Assembly: GCF_030551875.1 (NCBI RefSeq)
Contig: NZ_JAUOZU010000002.1
Span: 110,297 to 174,296, forward strand
DNA: 64,000 nucleotides
From: Fluviirhizobium alvei
Lineage (GTDB): Bacteria; Pseudomonadota; Alphaproteobacteria; Rhizobiales; Rhizobiaceae
Direction: 5' to 3'
Part shown: positions 35,631-44,929 of the stretch, piece by piece
Numbering within the stretch: the first letter of the stretch is position 1
How the letters are laid out: every line of letters begins with the position of its first letter
Made by a program: the position numbers and the translations under genes
The notes under the pieces: generated by a model
The model's database searches: none
Seen by the model: only the letters and a program-made list of their open reading frames with translations
What the model was told of the DNA's origin: nothing

Positions 35631-38600
35631 ATGTATATTATCGAGTATGATGAGCTGAGCGCGGGCCAATACACCGATTTCCGCTATCAGCTGATGAAGA
35701 CGGTCTGGGGCGACAACAAGCGTGGTTTTGTCAATCCCAGCGACGCGCCGGCGATTGGAACTGGCTTCGACATGCGCACAAGCGTGTTCGACTTCAAGAT
35801 CATTGCTCAACATGTTCTCGGTGCGGCCTATGACGAGGTTCTGGCCGTCGAAATCTACAATCTGGCCATCAACCGGGCCTACAGCGTTGGACAGGATGGC
35901 CAGTTGCGCAACCGCATGAATGCGGTGCTCGAGGATTGGGCTGCCGCCAACCCGGATTACGACGGTCCGCTCAAATTTGAGTTTTCCACCCAGGCCGCGA
36001 TCAAGGCGACCCTGGCCGATCTCGGCGGAAGTGCGGAATCCATACTGTCCTGGGCCGATATCGATGTCCCGAACTCGCAAGAGCGGGCGGTTCTGTTTTC
36101 GCTCGCCTTCGAAGGCGTCGATCTCGACAATATCCTGATGGCGATGATCGACAGCTTCAATCGCGTCGAAACCTGGTACCTGATCCGTTACGAAAGCAAT
36201 GACGGCGAAGACAGTGCCGAAGGGATCGCGATCGCTCGCCGTCGCTATATCCAGTCCGATCTTTTCGAGCTCTACAACGATCCCGACCAGATCAGTTACG
36301 AGGAGGCGCGTGCGGTCGCCCTGTCCTATAGTAGCCATCGTAGCCGTATTCTTTCCTATGAATCGAGCTATGCTCCCGGCAGCGTCGAAAAGGCCGATGC
36401 GGCCGGTACCAGCACGATCAGCGATCATCTGCAGGGTGCCATTGGCAGCATACTCGACAATTTCGGGGCGTCGGCTGAAGGTCTGGAAGAGGTGCTCTAT
36501 GTTCGCGGTACAAGCCCGAACATTCGCGGCGACGGTACGAACTTCGATTCCGCCGCCAATGATGACGATCTCCTCGTCGGGGACCGGCGCGACAACCGCA
36601 TGCTGGGCGAACAGGGCAACGACCTTCTACTGGGGCTCGCCGGCAATGACGATCTGCTCGGTGCTGCCGGAAAAGATCGTCTCTATGGCGGCGATGGCAA
36701 CGATACGCTCACGGGCGGGGCAGGTGCCGATCATCTGTTCGGCGAAACCGGCAACGATACGCTGACGGGCGATGCCGGCAACGACCGCATTCTGGGTGGC
36801 AGCGGCGCCGACAAGGTCGATGGTAGCACCGGATCGGACAATCTCCGTGGCGGGGCCGGTAATGACGAACTGACCGCAGGCGAAGGCAACGACACTGTCT
36901 TTGGCGATGCCGGCAACGACATCATCCTCGGCGGCGCCGGGTTGAACCGCCTCAATGGCGGCGATGGCGATGACACGATCACCGGCGGCAATGAAACCGA
37001 CCGGATTTCCGGTGGTGCGGGCCGCGACAGCCTGATGGGTGGCCTCGGAGACGACCAGATCGACGGTGGTGCCGATGCCGACAATATCGATGCCAGCGCT
37101 GGTAGCGACACTGTCTTTGGCGATGCCGGCAACGACATCATTCTCGGTGGCGCCGGGTTGAACCGCCTCGATGGCGGCGATGGCGATGACACGATCACCG
37201 GCGGCAATGAAACCGACCGGATTTCCGGTGGTGCGGGCCGCGACAGCCTGATGGGTGGCCTCGGAGACGACCAGATCGACGGTGGTGTCGATGCCGACAA
37301 TATCGATGGCAGCACGGGCAACGACACCGTCTTTGGGGGTGCCGGCAACGATATCATTCTCGGTGGTGCCGGGCGCAACCGCTTGGAAGGCGGCGATGGC
37401 AATGACACGATCACCGGCGGCAATGCGGCGGACAGGATTGCCGGCGGTGCGGGCGATGATCGTCTCACGGCCGGTTCGGGCAACGATACCGTCTTCGGGG
37501 ACGCCGGCAACGACCGGATCTTCGGCATCGCCGGGGCGAATTTTCTCGATGGCGGGCTTGGCGCCGATACGATCATCGGCGGAACCGATGCCGACCGCAT
37601 TCAGGGCGGTGCCGGGCGCGACCGGCTTTCGGGTGACACGGGCAATGACCGGATCGACGGCGCCGGGGATGGCGACCGGATCGATGGCGGCGCGGGCAAT
37701 GATAAGCTTTTCGGCGGCACCGGCAATGATCATCTGACGGCCGGGACCGGCAATGACACCCTGTTCGGGGGCGATGGCGGCGACCAGCTCTTCGGCATAT
37801 CCGGCCGCAATGTTCTTGATGGCGGTGCCGGCGACGACACGATCACCGGCGGCACCGGCAATGACCGGATCATCGGTGGCATCGGCAATGACAGGCTTCG
37901 TGGCGGTGATGGCGATGATACAATCGTCGGTGGCGACGGCATCAACGCGCTCGATGGCGGCGATGGTGACGATCGCCTGTCGGGCGGCGGCCAGATCGAT
38001 GTTCTGCTCGGTGGATCAGGAGAGGATCTTCTGCGCGGCGCCGCTGGCGACGATGTCCTCAAGGGCGGCGATGGCAATGATCGGCTCTATGGCGGCTCCG
38101 GTAATGACTGGCTGTTCGATGGCAACGGCATGGATTATCTCGAAGGCGGCGACGGAAACGACACCTATGTTCTCTCGAACCTTGCCGCATCCGGACGGGC
38201 CGCAGCCGGCAGCGACTGGATCGTCGAGCTTATCGGCGGCGGCGCCGATACATTGGTGCTGAATGAGGGCGGTTCTTACGATTTTCGCCATGTCGAGAGC
38301 CTGCGCCTTCAGGGGCCGCTCTCCGGCGGTATTGCGCTGGAGCTCAATGAATTCAGGGATTTCGTTCTTTCCAACGGAAATGATCGCCTCGATCTCACCA
38401 TCAACCGGCTCGATGACGATCCCATCCGCATCATCACGGGCAAGGGCGAGGATACGGTGCGCATCCGCTTTGCGCCGGGGGTCGACCCGTCACAGGTTCT
38501 CGATGGCGAGGGCGTGACGGCACGGTTCGAACTGTTCGATCTTTCGGCCGGCGACAAGATCGATCTTTCGGCAATCGGCATCGAGAAGATTGTCAGGACC

Positions 38601-38795
38601 GACGATACGATCAGCGAGGATGAAGGTTTCTACCTGCTGGCGCCGGGCGCCAAACTGCATCTCATGCAGGGTTCGGTCGAAGCCAAGACCTACAACAATT
38701 CGACCGACAGCTGGTTCATGGTCCGCTGCGGCGATGATACGCCCTATGGTCCCGAATTCTTCGGTCATGTTCAGGCATCGAATTTCGAGATTTGA
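35631..38795 (+). CDS. RTX calcium-binding protein with lysozyme-like N-terminal domain
   Basis: The 1054-aa protein is predicted to be secreted by a type I system. Residues 1-235 resemble the T4-lysozyme-like domain seen in rhizobial calcium-binding proteins (the AIGTGFDM loop near 41-48, then TWYLIRYESN and ARRRYIQSDLFELYND, about 181-217). The catalytic Glu, Asp and Thr seem to be replaced by W26, N35 and A41, so the domain may be inactive. From about 310 to 850 there are dozens of GGxGxDxLx nonapeptide repeats that bind Ca2+. The C-terminus (about 860-1054) has LSAGDKIDLSAIG, serralysin-like, and probably the secretion signal. It stands alone, with no transporter genes nearby. Confidence 0.87.
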   Translation: MYIIEYDELSAGQYTDFRYQLMKTVWGDNKRGFVNPSDAPAIGTGFDMRTSVFDFKIIAQHVLGAAYDEVLAVEIYNLAINRAYSVGQDGQLRNRMNAVLEDWAAANPDYDGPLKFEFSTQAAIKATLADLGGSAESILSWADIDVPNSQERAVLFSLAFEGVDLDNILMAMIDSFNRVETWYLIRYESNDGEDSAEGIAIARRRYIQSDLFELYNDPDQISYEEARAVALSYSSHRSRILSYESSYAPGSVEKADAAGTSTISDHLQGAIGSILDNFGASAEGLEEVLYVRGTSPNIRGDGTNFDSAANDDDLLVGDRRDNRMLGEQGNDLLLGLAGNDDLLGAAGKDRLYGGDGNDTLTGGAGADHLFGETGNDTLTGDAGNDRILGGSGADKVDGSTGSDNLRGGAGNDELTAGEGNDTVFGDAGNDIILGGAGLNRLNGGDGDDTITGGNETDRISGGAGRDSLMGGLGDDQIDGGADADNIDASAGSDTVFGDAGNDIILGGAGLNRLDGGDGDDTITGGNETDRISGGAGRDSLMGGLGDDQIDGGVDADNIDGSTGNDTVFGGAGNDIILGGAGRNRLEGGDGNDTITGGNAADRIAGGAGDDRLTAGSGNDTVFGDAGNDRIFGIAGANFLDGGLGADTIIGGTDADRIQGGAGRDRLSGDTGNDRIDGAGDGDRIDGGAGNDKLFGGTGNDHLTAGTGNDTLFGGDGGDQLFGISGRNVLDGGAGDDTITGGTGNDRIIGGIGNDRLRGGDGDDTIVGGDGINALDGGDGDDRLSGGGQIDVLLGGSGEDLLRGAAGDDVLKGGDGNDRLYGGSGNDWLFDGNGMDYLEGGDGNDTYVLSNLAASGRAAAGSDWIVELIGGGADTLVLNEGGSYDFRHVESLRLQGPLSGGIALELNEFRDFVLSNGNDRLDLTINRLDDDPIRIITGKGEDTVRIRFAPGVDPSQVLDGEGVTARFELFDLSAGDKIDLSAIGIEKIVRTDDTISEDEGFYLLAPGAKLHLMQGSVEAKTYNNSTDSWFMVRCGDDTPYGPEFFGHVQASNFEI
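36891..37484 (+). repeat. 216-base super-repeats inside the RTX gene
   Basis: Units starting GACACTGTCT at 36891 and 37107 and GACACCGTCT at 37323 are spaced by exactly 216 bases (72 residues, eight nonapeptides). The first two differ at only a few bases over about 200. The next related unit starts at 37485, 162 bases later. Such near-identity points to recent expansion by unequal exchange. Confidence 0.8.
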
Positions 38796-39011
38796 GGGTA
38801 GGAACGGCGATACCAAGCTTGCCCAGCGTCCGGAATGGAAATCGCTGGTTGCGGATCTTCGGAGTGAATGCTAGAACCAAGGCAGAATTCCCGTTGCACC
38901 CGCCCACGATCTTGTGCCAACATGGATTTCTTCCCATGTAAGGGCATAACCTCCGGTTAAGCTGGGCGTGTTACGATGACTTTATATGACAATCCGAATG
39001 GATCTATCTTC

Positions 39012-39182
39012 ATGAGCAAGAGAATGGAACGGACCCAGGACAATTCGGATTATTATTCCAGCGAAAAGGAAAAGCTCGTGTCCATAGTCGTGCAGAACCG
39101 CAAGGAACGCGACGAATACGAGCGTGCGGTCTCTCAGTCGCTGCGCTGGACCGACGACGGCTATCTCGTCTCCGCAAAGTAA
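39012..39182 (+). CDS. Small hypothetical protein (56 aa)
   Basis: The short, highly charged protein begins MSKRMERTQDNSDYYSSEKE and ends QSLRWTDDGYLVSAK. It is probably soluble and helical. No clear ribosome site precedes it. ATGs at 38976 and 39024 are alternative starts. Composition with Tyr, Glu, Lys and Ser unlike a shadow frame supports coding, but I recognise no family. Confidence 0.42.
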   Translation: MSKRMERTQDNSDYYSSEKEKLVSIVVQNRKERDEYERAVSQSLRWTDDGYLVSAK

Positions 39183-39223
39183 GCCGGGAGCAACACCTCG
39201 TCGTGAGGTTATGCTGAACGCAC

Positions 39224-41065
39224 TCAGGAAAGGGTGCGGTAACCGCTCATGCGCCAGGTCCAAGCGTCCGCGTTCGACCGCCCATCGAGCGTCGTTTCGC
39301 GGGCGCGCGTGGGTGAAAGAGTAAGAACAACAGCTTTCTGATCCTTGGGACAGTCAATATTGACCGTTTCGAGCGTATCGTCGCGCCACAGCGCGATGGT
39401 ATGGTTATCCGGATATTTGTTGCCCGCTCTTCGGTTTTGGCGTGCCAGAAGCCCCCGGCTCGTAAATGTCAGCACTGATGACCCTGGATCCTCGGCCAAA
39501 CCGGTGGCATTGCGCGCCGCCCAGCGTTGCGGAAGCTGCGGACCATCCATCAGAAGCACGAAAATCAGGTTTGGCCCCAGGCTCTGCAACACACTGTGAA
39601 CCGGCTCGCTGCGCGCCAGGTCCTCACAGATCAGTGTCGAAAACACGGAACTGTCACGAAACACCATGCAGTTGATCTTGCGTTCCGTCAGACTGATCTC
39701 CTCCCACCAGTTTGTGTTGGCATCGAGCCGGGAATCGAGATCGTAGCTTTCGATCTGGCTGCGGTTCAACCGCCAGCGGTGGTGTTTGCCGCGTGTGGAT
39801 GTGAATGCCTTGCGCAGACCGTCCGACTGTTTGGCGTCGGCGTCGTAAAGCATGGTGGTGAGAACGAAGTTGCCTTTCTCTTCCTGCTTGTCTTCGAGCA
39901 ACCGGGAAGAACTGCCGGCCACAACGAACTTTACATGTGAAAAGGATGTTTCCTGCAGCATTCGAATGATGCTGTTATAAACTTTCCAGTTGAGCGAATA
40001 TTCCGGGAAAACAAGCCCTTCGATCTCTATCCCATCCGATTTTGCAGCCTTGATGAGATCGCGGACATCATTGATGACCTTGTCTGGATCGGACAACCAG
40101 CTCTGATGCAGTGAAAACTCACCCCAGCGGTCATGGTCTGAATCATAACTCGGTGCGGCCTCGGTCGGATGGAAGTCCCTGACTTGCAAATCCAGCGGCA
40201 GTGGCACCAAAAGCAGGTTCAGGGGCCGCGTGTTCAGCTTCATCTGCTGCTCCGAGCGGTACCAGAAAGCAGAGGCCTTGTGGGGTGGCGGCAGCAGTGC
40301 AAGATTGTGGCTGAGCGTTCGCATGGTGCAGCCGATCATCGGGGTTCGCGATTTCGGCATCACGCAAACCACATTCTCGTCGGCCAGCGCACACATGGTG
40401 CCATCGGTCAAGGGCTGGCGATAATGATTTGCGAAATCGGCGTGGATCAGTTCGAGCCCGTCGTGGTCCGCACGTGAACTGGCTGAGACCTGTTTGAAGA
40501 AACCTTCAATCCAGTTGTCGGAATGGAAACCCAATCCTTCGCAGGCTTCATCCGATATGGCCAGAAGTGCCAGTGCTGCGCGGAGCCAGGGATGACCGCT
40601 CTCGGTTCCACCGACGGGTACGAAGATGACAGGTTCATCGGCTGCAGCAATGATCAGGTTCCAAAAGGATTGGATGACCAGATGCATCTGTTCATGACGT
40701 TTCCAAAGCTTCCCCAATTTGGTCCAGCAATCCGGTCCAGAGAGGATCAACGCCTGCGCCTGCTTCTCGTCAAGTTCTTTCAGGGACGAAAAATCTTTCT
40801 CCGAGCAGCAGAGGCGGCATTGTGTAATCAGTATTTCACAAGCCTCAACCGCCGCATCCGTCCTGCGGGACAATTCGATCGGCTTCATTTTGTGATAGAT
40901 ATGCGACTGTTCAACCAATAGCCCCGCTGCCGCAAACACATCCGTGGGCAGGAAAGGCATTTTCTCGATGCCGCTATCGGGATCGGCGGCCGTTCCGCGA
41001 GGAAACAGTGTGGTAAGCAGGCTCTTGACGGTGACGACGCTGCGCAAGGACAATCCCCGGTTCAT
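39224..41065 (-). CDS. Large stand-alone protein with C-terminal nitrilase-superfamily domain
   Basis: The 613-aa protein has an N-terminal region of about 340 residues that I cannot assign. The C-terminal carbon-nitrogen hydrolase fold has the expected triad order: Glu355 in LVFPEYSLN, a basic GKHHRW segment (K427) and Cys480 in STLICEDLAR. The ICED and FPEYSL forms recall the nitrilase domains attached to UG1/DRT1 reverse transcriptases in phage defence, but no reverse transcriptase is encoded here. There is no signal peptide, so it is probably cytoplasmic. It has Cys and Trp content higher than its neighbours and lies between two RTX loci, fitting an accessory origin. Substrate and role are unknown. 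Confidence 0.72.
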   Translation of the reverse strand: MNRGLSLRSVVTVKSLLTTLFPRGTAADPDSGIEKMPFLPTDVFAAAGLLVEQSHIYHKMKPIELSRRTDAAVEACEILITQCRLCCSEKDFSSLKELDEKQAQALILSGPDCWTKLGKLWKRHEQMHLVIQSFWNLIIAAADEPVIFVPVGGTESGHPWLRAALALLAISDEACEGLGFHSDNWIEGFFKQVSASSRADHDGLELIHADFANHYRQPLTDGTMCALADENVVCVMPKSRTPMIGCTMRTLSHNLALLPPPHKASAFWYRSEQQMKLNTRPLNLLLVPLPLDLQVRDFHPTEAAPSYDSDHDRWGEFSLHQSWLSDPDKVINDVRDLIKAAKSDGIEIEGLVFPEYSLNWKVYNSIIRMLQETSFSHVKFVVAGSSSRLLEDKQEEKGNFVLTTMLYDADAKQSDGLRKAFTSTRGKHHRWRLNRSQIESYDLDSRLDANTNWWEEISLTERKINCMVFRDSSVFSTLICEDLARSEPVHSVLQSLGPNLIFVLLMDGPQLPQRWAARNATGLAEDPGSSVLTFTSRGLLARQNRRAGNKYPDNHTIALWRDDTLETVNIDCPKDQKAVVLTLSPTRARETTLDGRSNADAWTWRMSGYRTLS

Positions 41066-41128
41066 GCTCGCGAAAATAGAATTTCATCAAGCTATTCGCG
41101 CGAATGTTCTCTGTCAATTGCCTCGTCT

Positions 41129-41803
41129 CTACCCGCCCTTGCTTGCAAGCCAGATCATATGTTTCTTGCCACGGCCGCGGCCCGCGCGCACGGGATGTTC
41201 CTCGGCCTTGAAGCCGCTCTGGTTGAGCCTGCGGGTAAAGCGCGGATCCGCGTCTGCCGACCAGACGGCATAGATGCCGCCGTTGGTCAGAGCTTCCCTG
41301 GCGCGGGCAAGGCCTGAAAAATCGTAAAGCGCATCGTTGCCCGGGCGCGAAAGACCGTCCGGCCCATTGTCGACATCCATCAGGATCGCGTCATAGCGGT
41401 TGGGTGCTGCTGCGATGACCTTGCCGACATCCTCGACCGTGATCTGAACGCGTGGATCGTCGAGACAGCCGGCAAAGACATCCGCCATCGGTCCGCGGGC
41501 CCAGTCCACCACCTTGCCGACCAGTTCGGCCACCTCGATACGGGCATCGGGCCCGACGAGAGCCAGCGCCGCGCGCAGCGTAAAACCCATGCCGAGCCCA
41601 CCGATCAGGATATTCGGCTTCTTGCGCTCCCCGAGCCGCTCGATCGCGAGTGTTGCCAGCGCTTCCTCCGATCCGGAAAGCCGGCTGTTCATCAATTCGT
41701 TCGTGCCGAGCATGATCGAGAATTCAGCGCCCCGCTGCTTGAGACGCAGGGTCTCGCGGCTTTCGGGGATATTGGCGCGGTCGAGTTCGATCCAGGGAAG
41801 CAT
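41129..41803 (-). CDS. Spermidine-synthase-like SAM-dependent methyltransferase family protein
   Basis: The 224-aa Rossmann-fold protein is of the spermidine synthase/methyltransferase group. Its glycine motif is LIGGLGMGFTLRAAL (about 72-86), EVAELVGKVVDWA lies at the second strand, and YDAILMDVDNGPDGL is at the fourth. The usual polyamine synthase gatekeeper regions are short, so it may be a methyltransferase with another substrate. The start is ATG 41803 behind AAGGA. A MITE-like element begins at 41815, 12 bases upstream of the start, so the native leader and promoter have been separated from the gene. Confidence 0.82.
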   Translation of the reverse strand: MLPWIELDRANIPESRETLRLKQRGAEFSIMLGTNELMNSRLSGSEEALATLAIERLGERKKPNILIGGLGMGFTLRAALALVGPDARIEVAELVGKVVDWARGPMADVFAGCLDDPRVQITVEDVGKVIAAAPNRYDAILMDVDNGPDGLSRPGNDALYDFSGLARAREALTNGGIYAVWSADADPRFTRRLNQSGFKAEEHPVRAGRGRGKKHMIWLASKGG

Positions 41804-41814
41804 GGCGGTCCTTA

Positions 41815-42082
41815 GGGTCAAGACTCAATCAGGTTTCGGGCGTGGCGCGAGACGGATTTTGGATCGGAACAGGAGAAAAGCCTGCCGTGGAGCCTAACTC
41901 CACAAAGGGTTTTCGACGCATTCAGAGCGAAAATCCGCCGCGTCCCGAAGGGATATGGTGAAAATCGCCCGGTTTGGCGTCGCAGATTCTCGATGGATGG
42001 TCGATCCATCTTCGGATCTGCTTCTAAAACCGAACGATTTTCCCACATACCACGCTCCAAATCCTGATTGAGTTTTGACCCT
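41815..42082. mobile_element. MITE-like element with terminal inverted repeats and TA duplication
   Basis: The 268-base element is bounded by imperfect inverted repeats: GGGTCAAGACTCAATCAGG at 41815-41833 faces the complement of CCTGATTGAGTTTTGACCC at 42064-42082, with one mismatch over these 19 bases and weaker pairing further in. TA stands at both outer ends (41813-41814 and 42083-42084), as expected for IS630/Tc1-mariner-type insertion. No transposase is inside. The small frames within it read like repeat-derived hypotheticals. It is probably a non-autonomous element. Confidence 0.72.
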
Positions 42083-42405
42083 AGAGATGGGTCGCCGAGC
42101 TATAGCCACGCCGGCAAAGGCGCGCAACGGGGGAGGCTGAGGTCGCATTCACGGAGAATTGCAGCATGTATTCTGCGCTTCGTGCCGAAAAACTCCGTTT
42201 CACTAGTCGCCGCTGAAAACAATCAGACCCAGGGATCCTCCTCCTCATGAATTTCTGGTTGCAATCGGAACTGAAAACAGCGGAGCGCAGCGCATTTCTT
42301 TGGTGAAAACTTCATTTACATCCGCTTTACATGTTTAAGTATTTTCGACAATGTCAAATTTATTGAAATTTGATGCCGATCAAGAACGAAAACAACAGCC
42401 TGGGG
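42083..42405. other. Intergenic region upstream of the first tandem RTX gene
   Basis: The 320 bases lie between the MITE-like element and the RTX start. The last 100 bases are AT-rich (around 42300-42372) and probably contain the promoter. The displaced promoter of the methyltransferase gene would be on the minus strand here. No repeat or RNA family was recognised. Confidence 0.35.
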
Positions 42406-44577
42406 ATGGAAATGGCCAAGATCACGGGAACGAAGCGTTCGGAAACGCTGAACGGTTCCAATGCCAATGACGAGATCTTCGGGCTGGAGGGCAATGATAC
42501 GCTATCGGGGCTTGGCGGCACGGACAGCCTCTATGGCGGCCTTGGCGACGACATCTATGTCGTTGACAATATTGGCGACAAGGTGATCGAAAAGGCAAAC
42601 GAGGGCACCGATCTGGTGCAGGCCTCCGTCAGCTATACGCTGGCCAACAATGTCGAAAACCTGACGCTGACGGGCAACAAGGCCATCAACGCCACCGGCA
42701 ACAGCGCCGCCAATATCCTGATCGGCAATGTCGGCAACAACGTGCTCGACGGCAAGGCCGGTGCCGACAAGATGAGCGGCGGCAAGGGCAACGACACCTA
42801 TATCGTCGACAGTGCTGGCGATGTGGTGACCGAAAAGGCCGGCGAAGGAACCGATCTCGTAAAGTCTTCGGTGAGCTTCACACTGTCAAACAATGTCGAG
42901 AACCTCACGCTGACTGGCACAGGCGCCATCAACGCCACCGGCAACGCCGGCGCCAATATTCTCACCGGGAACAATGGCCTCAACTATCTCGACGGTAAGG
43001 CGGGGGCCGACACGATGGCGGGCGGCCTTGGCAATGACAGCTATACCGTCGACAATGCCGGTGACGTGGTCGTCGAGGCAACAGATGGCGGTATGCTCGA
43101 CCTTGTCCAGTCCTCGATCAGCTATACGCTGGCCGCCAATGTCGAACGGCTGGTGCTGACGGGCGTCAAGGCGATCAACGGCACTGGCAATGAACTCAAC
43201 AATGCCTTGACGGGCAATGATGCCGGCAACACCCTCGATGGCGGCCTTGGTGCCGATACGATGGTGGGAGGTTTGGGCGCTGACACTTATGTGGTCGACA
43301 ATGCCGGCGACCTGGTCACCGAGTTTAGCGACGAAGGTCTCGATACGGTCAAAGCATCCGTCAGCTATATTCTTGGCGACCATGTCGAAAATCTGACCCT
43401 GACGGGTGTCGTCGATATCAATGGCACCGGCAATGCGCTTTCCAATATCATCACAGGAAATTCGGGTGCAAACATCCTCGACGGCGCTGCCGGTCTCGAC
43501 TCGCTGATGGGCGGAGAAGGCGACGACATCTATTCGCTGACCGACGGCGATGATGCGGTGACGGAAAGTTCGGGCTTCGACACGATCACCTCGACCATCA
43601 ACCGCAATCTCAACGACTATTCCGGCATTGAAGCGCTGACCCTGCTGGGTTCGGCCGATATCAATGCCACGGCCAATGACAGCGGCAATGACCTCACGGG
43701 CAACAGCGGCAGCAATTCACTGACCGGCGGTCTCGGTGACGACACACTCGACGGCGGCGCGGGTGCCGACGTCATGGATGGCGGAGATGGCGATGACGTC
43801 TACTATGTCGACGACGCCAGCGATGTGATCAGCGAACAATTCGCCTTCAACGGCGAGGACACGGTCTATTCGGCCATTTCCTACACCCTTGCCGAGGAGT
43901 TGGAGCACATTTCCCTCCTCGGATCGGCAGATATCAATGCCACCGGCAATTCGGGCCACAACACGATCATCGGCAACAGCGGCAACAACGTGCTGAATGG
44001 CGGTTCGGATGGCGTCGACAGGCTGACGGGTGGTGCCGGTGACGATACCTATATCGTCAACGGCACCTCATGGTTGATCACCGAAGAGGTGAATGGGGGT
44101 ATCGATACGATCATAGCATCGGCCCAGAGCATCGGACTTACAGGGAGCAACGTTGAAAATGCGACGCTGGCGGGTAGCCTCGATAAGAACATTTTTGGCT
44201 CCAGTGGCAGCAATGTCCTGATCGCCAATAGCGGTACCAACATCCTCATCGGCTACGCAGGCAACGATACAATGACCGGTGGCGGCGGCAATGACGAGTT
44301 CCGGTTTTTGACCTTCGGTGGCGTTGAAGTATCCAATTTCGGCCACGACACGATCACCGATTTCACCGCGGGCACCGGCGCAGGAGACGTGCTCAGGGTC
44401 GGCACCCAGTTCGACAGCTTCACCGGCCTGGTGCAGGACAACCGCATCGTCGATGATGGCCAGGGCAACTGCACCATCACCTTTGATGTTGCCAGCAATT
44501 CTTCCAGCACGATCACGTTGCTGGGTGTGACGGCGAGCCAACTCGTGGCCGACGATTTCCTTTTCCAGACATTTTAG
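42406..44577 (+). CDS. RTX-type calcium-binding repeat protein (tandem paralog 1)
   Basis: The protein of about 723 aa is built of roughly 85-100-residue modules. Each has an acidic GGxGxD stretch, then YVVDNAGD, then a [16 protein letters not shown] strand-rich segment and NATGN. This is the RTX-like module of many rhizobial secreted proteins. The C-terminus has [18 protein letters not shown] and ends [10 protein letters not shown], as in type I secretion substrates. The start ATG 42406 is chosen by analogy with the paralog at 44930 (both read GGGGATGGAAATGGCC). ATG 42373 is an alternative. The first 130 codons are nearly identical in DNA to the next gene. Confidence 0.83.
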   Translation: MEMAKITGTKRSETLNGSNANDEIFGLEGNDTLSGLGGTDSLYGGLGDDIYVVDNIGDKVIEKANEGTDLVQASVSYTLANNVENLTLTGNKAINATGNSAANILIGNVGNNVLDGKAGADKMSGGKGNDTYIVDSAGDVVTEKAGEGTDLVKSSVSFTLSNNVENLTLTGTGAINATGNAGANILTGNNGLNYLDGKAGADTMAGGLGNDSYTVDNAGDVVVEATDGGMLDLVQSSISYTLAANVERLVLTGVKAINGTGNELNNALTGNDAGNTLDGGLGADTMVGGLGADTYVVDNAGDLVTEFSDEGLDTVKASVSYILGDHVENLTLTGVVDINGTGNALSNIITGNSGANILDGAAGLDSLMGGEGDDIYSLTDGDDAVTESSGFDTITSTINRNLNDYSGIEALTLLGSADINATANDSGNDLTGNSGSNSLTGGLGDDTLDGGAGADVMDGGDGDDVYYVDDASDVISEQFAFNGEDTVYSAISYTLAEELEHISLLGSADINATGNSGHNTIIGNSGNNVLNGGSDGVDRLTGGAGDDTYIVNGTSWLITEEVNGGIDTIIASAQSIGLTGSNVENATLAGSLDKNIFGSSGSNVLIANSGTNILIGYAGNDTMTGGGGNDEFRFLTFGGVEVSNFGHDTITDFTAGTGAGDVLRVGTQFDSFTGLVQDNRIVDDGQGNCTITFDVASNSSSTITLLGVTASQLVADDFLFQTF

Positions 44578-44929
44578 GCGGTCGCAGTTCCGGTTCACTG
44601 AACGCCCGATCCATATCGAATGTGCCAATGGAGGAAAAATGCTGAGAGTCTGGCTGAAGGCAAACTTCATCCTTCGCCACTATTGATTCACCGTTCACAC
44701 GCTAGAGTTTTTCAACTGGTGTAGTTAAACGCCAGAGAAGGCTCTTTATTCTCTTTGAATCGTTCGATAACTTTCAGTTGCGGCTTTGTTGTGAATGTAC
44801 ATCTCCGGCGTCGACGCTAAAATTTTCTCGATTGAATCTTGAAATCGTCGCGCTTTACACTCGCTCTTCTATCGGGCATGGTCTATTTAACGGAGAATTA
44901 ATGATCAAATATCCAGCAATAAACCGGGG
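44578..44929. other. Intergenic region between the two tandem RTX genes
   Basis: This 350-base, AT-rich gap separates the paralogs. It probably contains the promoter of the second, since the genes are too far apart for simple cotranscription. No clear terminator hairpin and no RNA family were seen. A short frame at 44778-44975 is a shadow. Confidence 0.4.

Noticed and set aside
36891..37484. CRISPR-like regular repetition
   Set aside because: The period is 216 bases inside a continuous reading frame of Ca2+-binding repeats, with no spacers.
36627..37733. 368-aa minus-strand frame inside the RTX gene, with repeated Val/Ile/Ala pattern
   Set aside because: It is the mirror of the nonapeptide repeats, so its periodicity has no independent meaning.
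41894..42148. Small frame in the MITE-like element (84 aa)
   Set aside because: Similar frames recur as spurious hypotheticals wherever such repeats occur. There is no ribosome site, and it crosses the element boundary.
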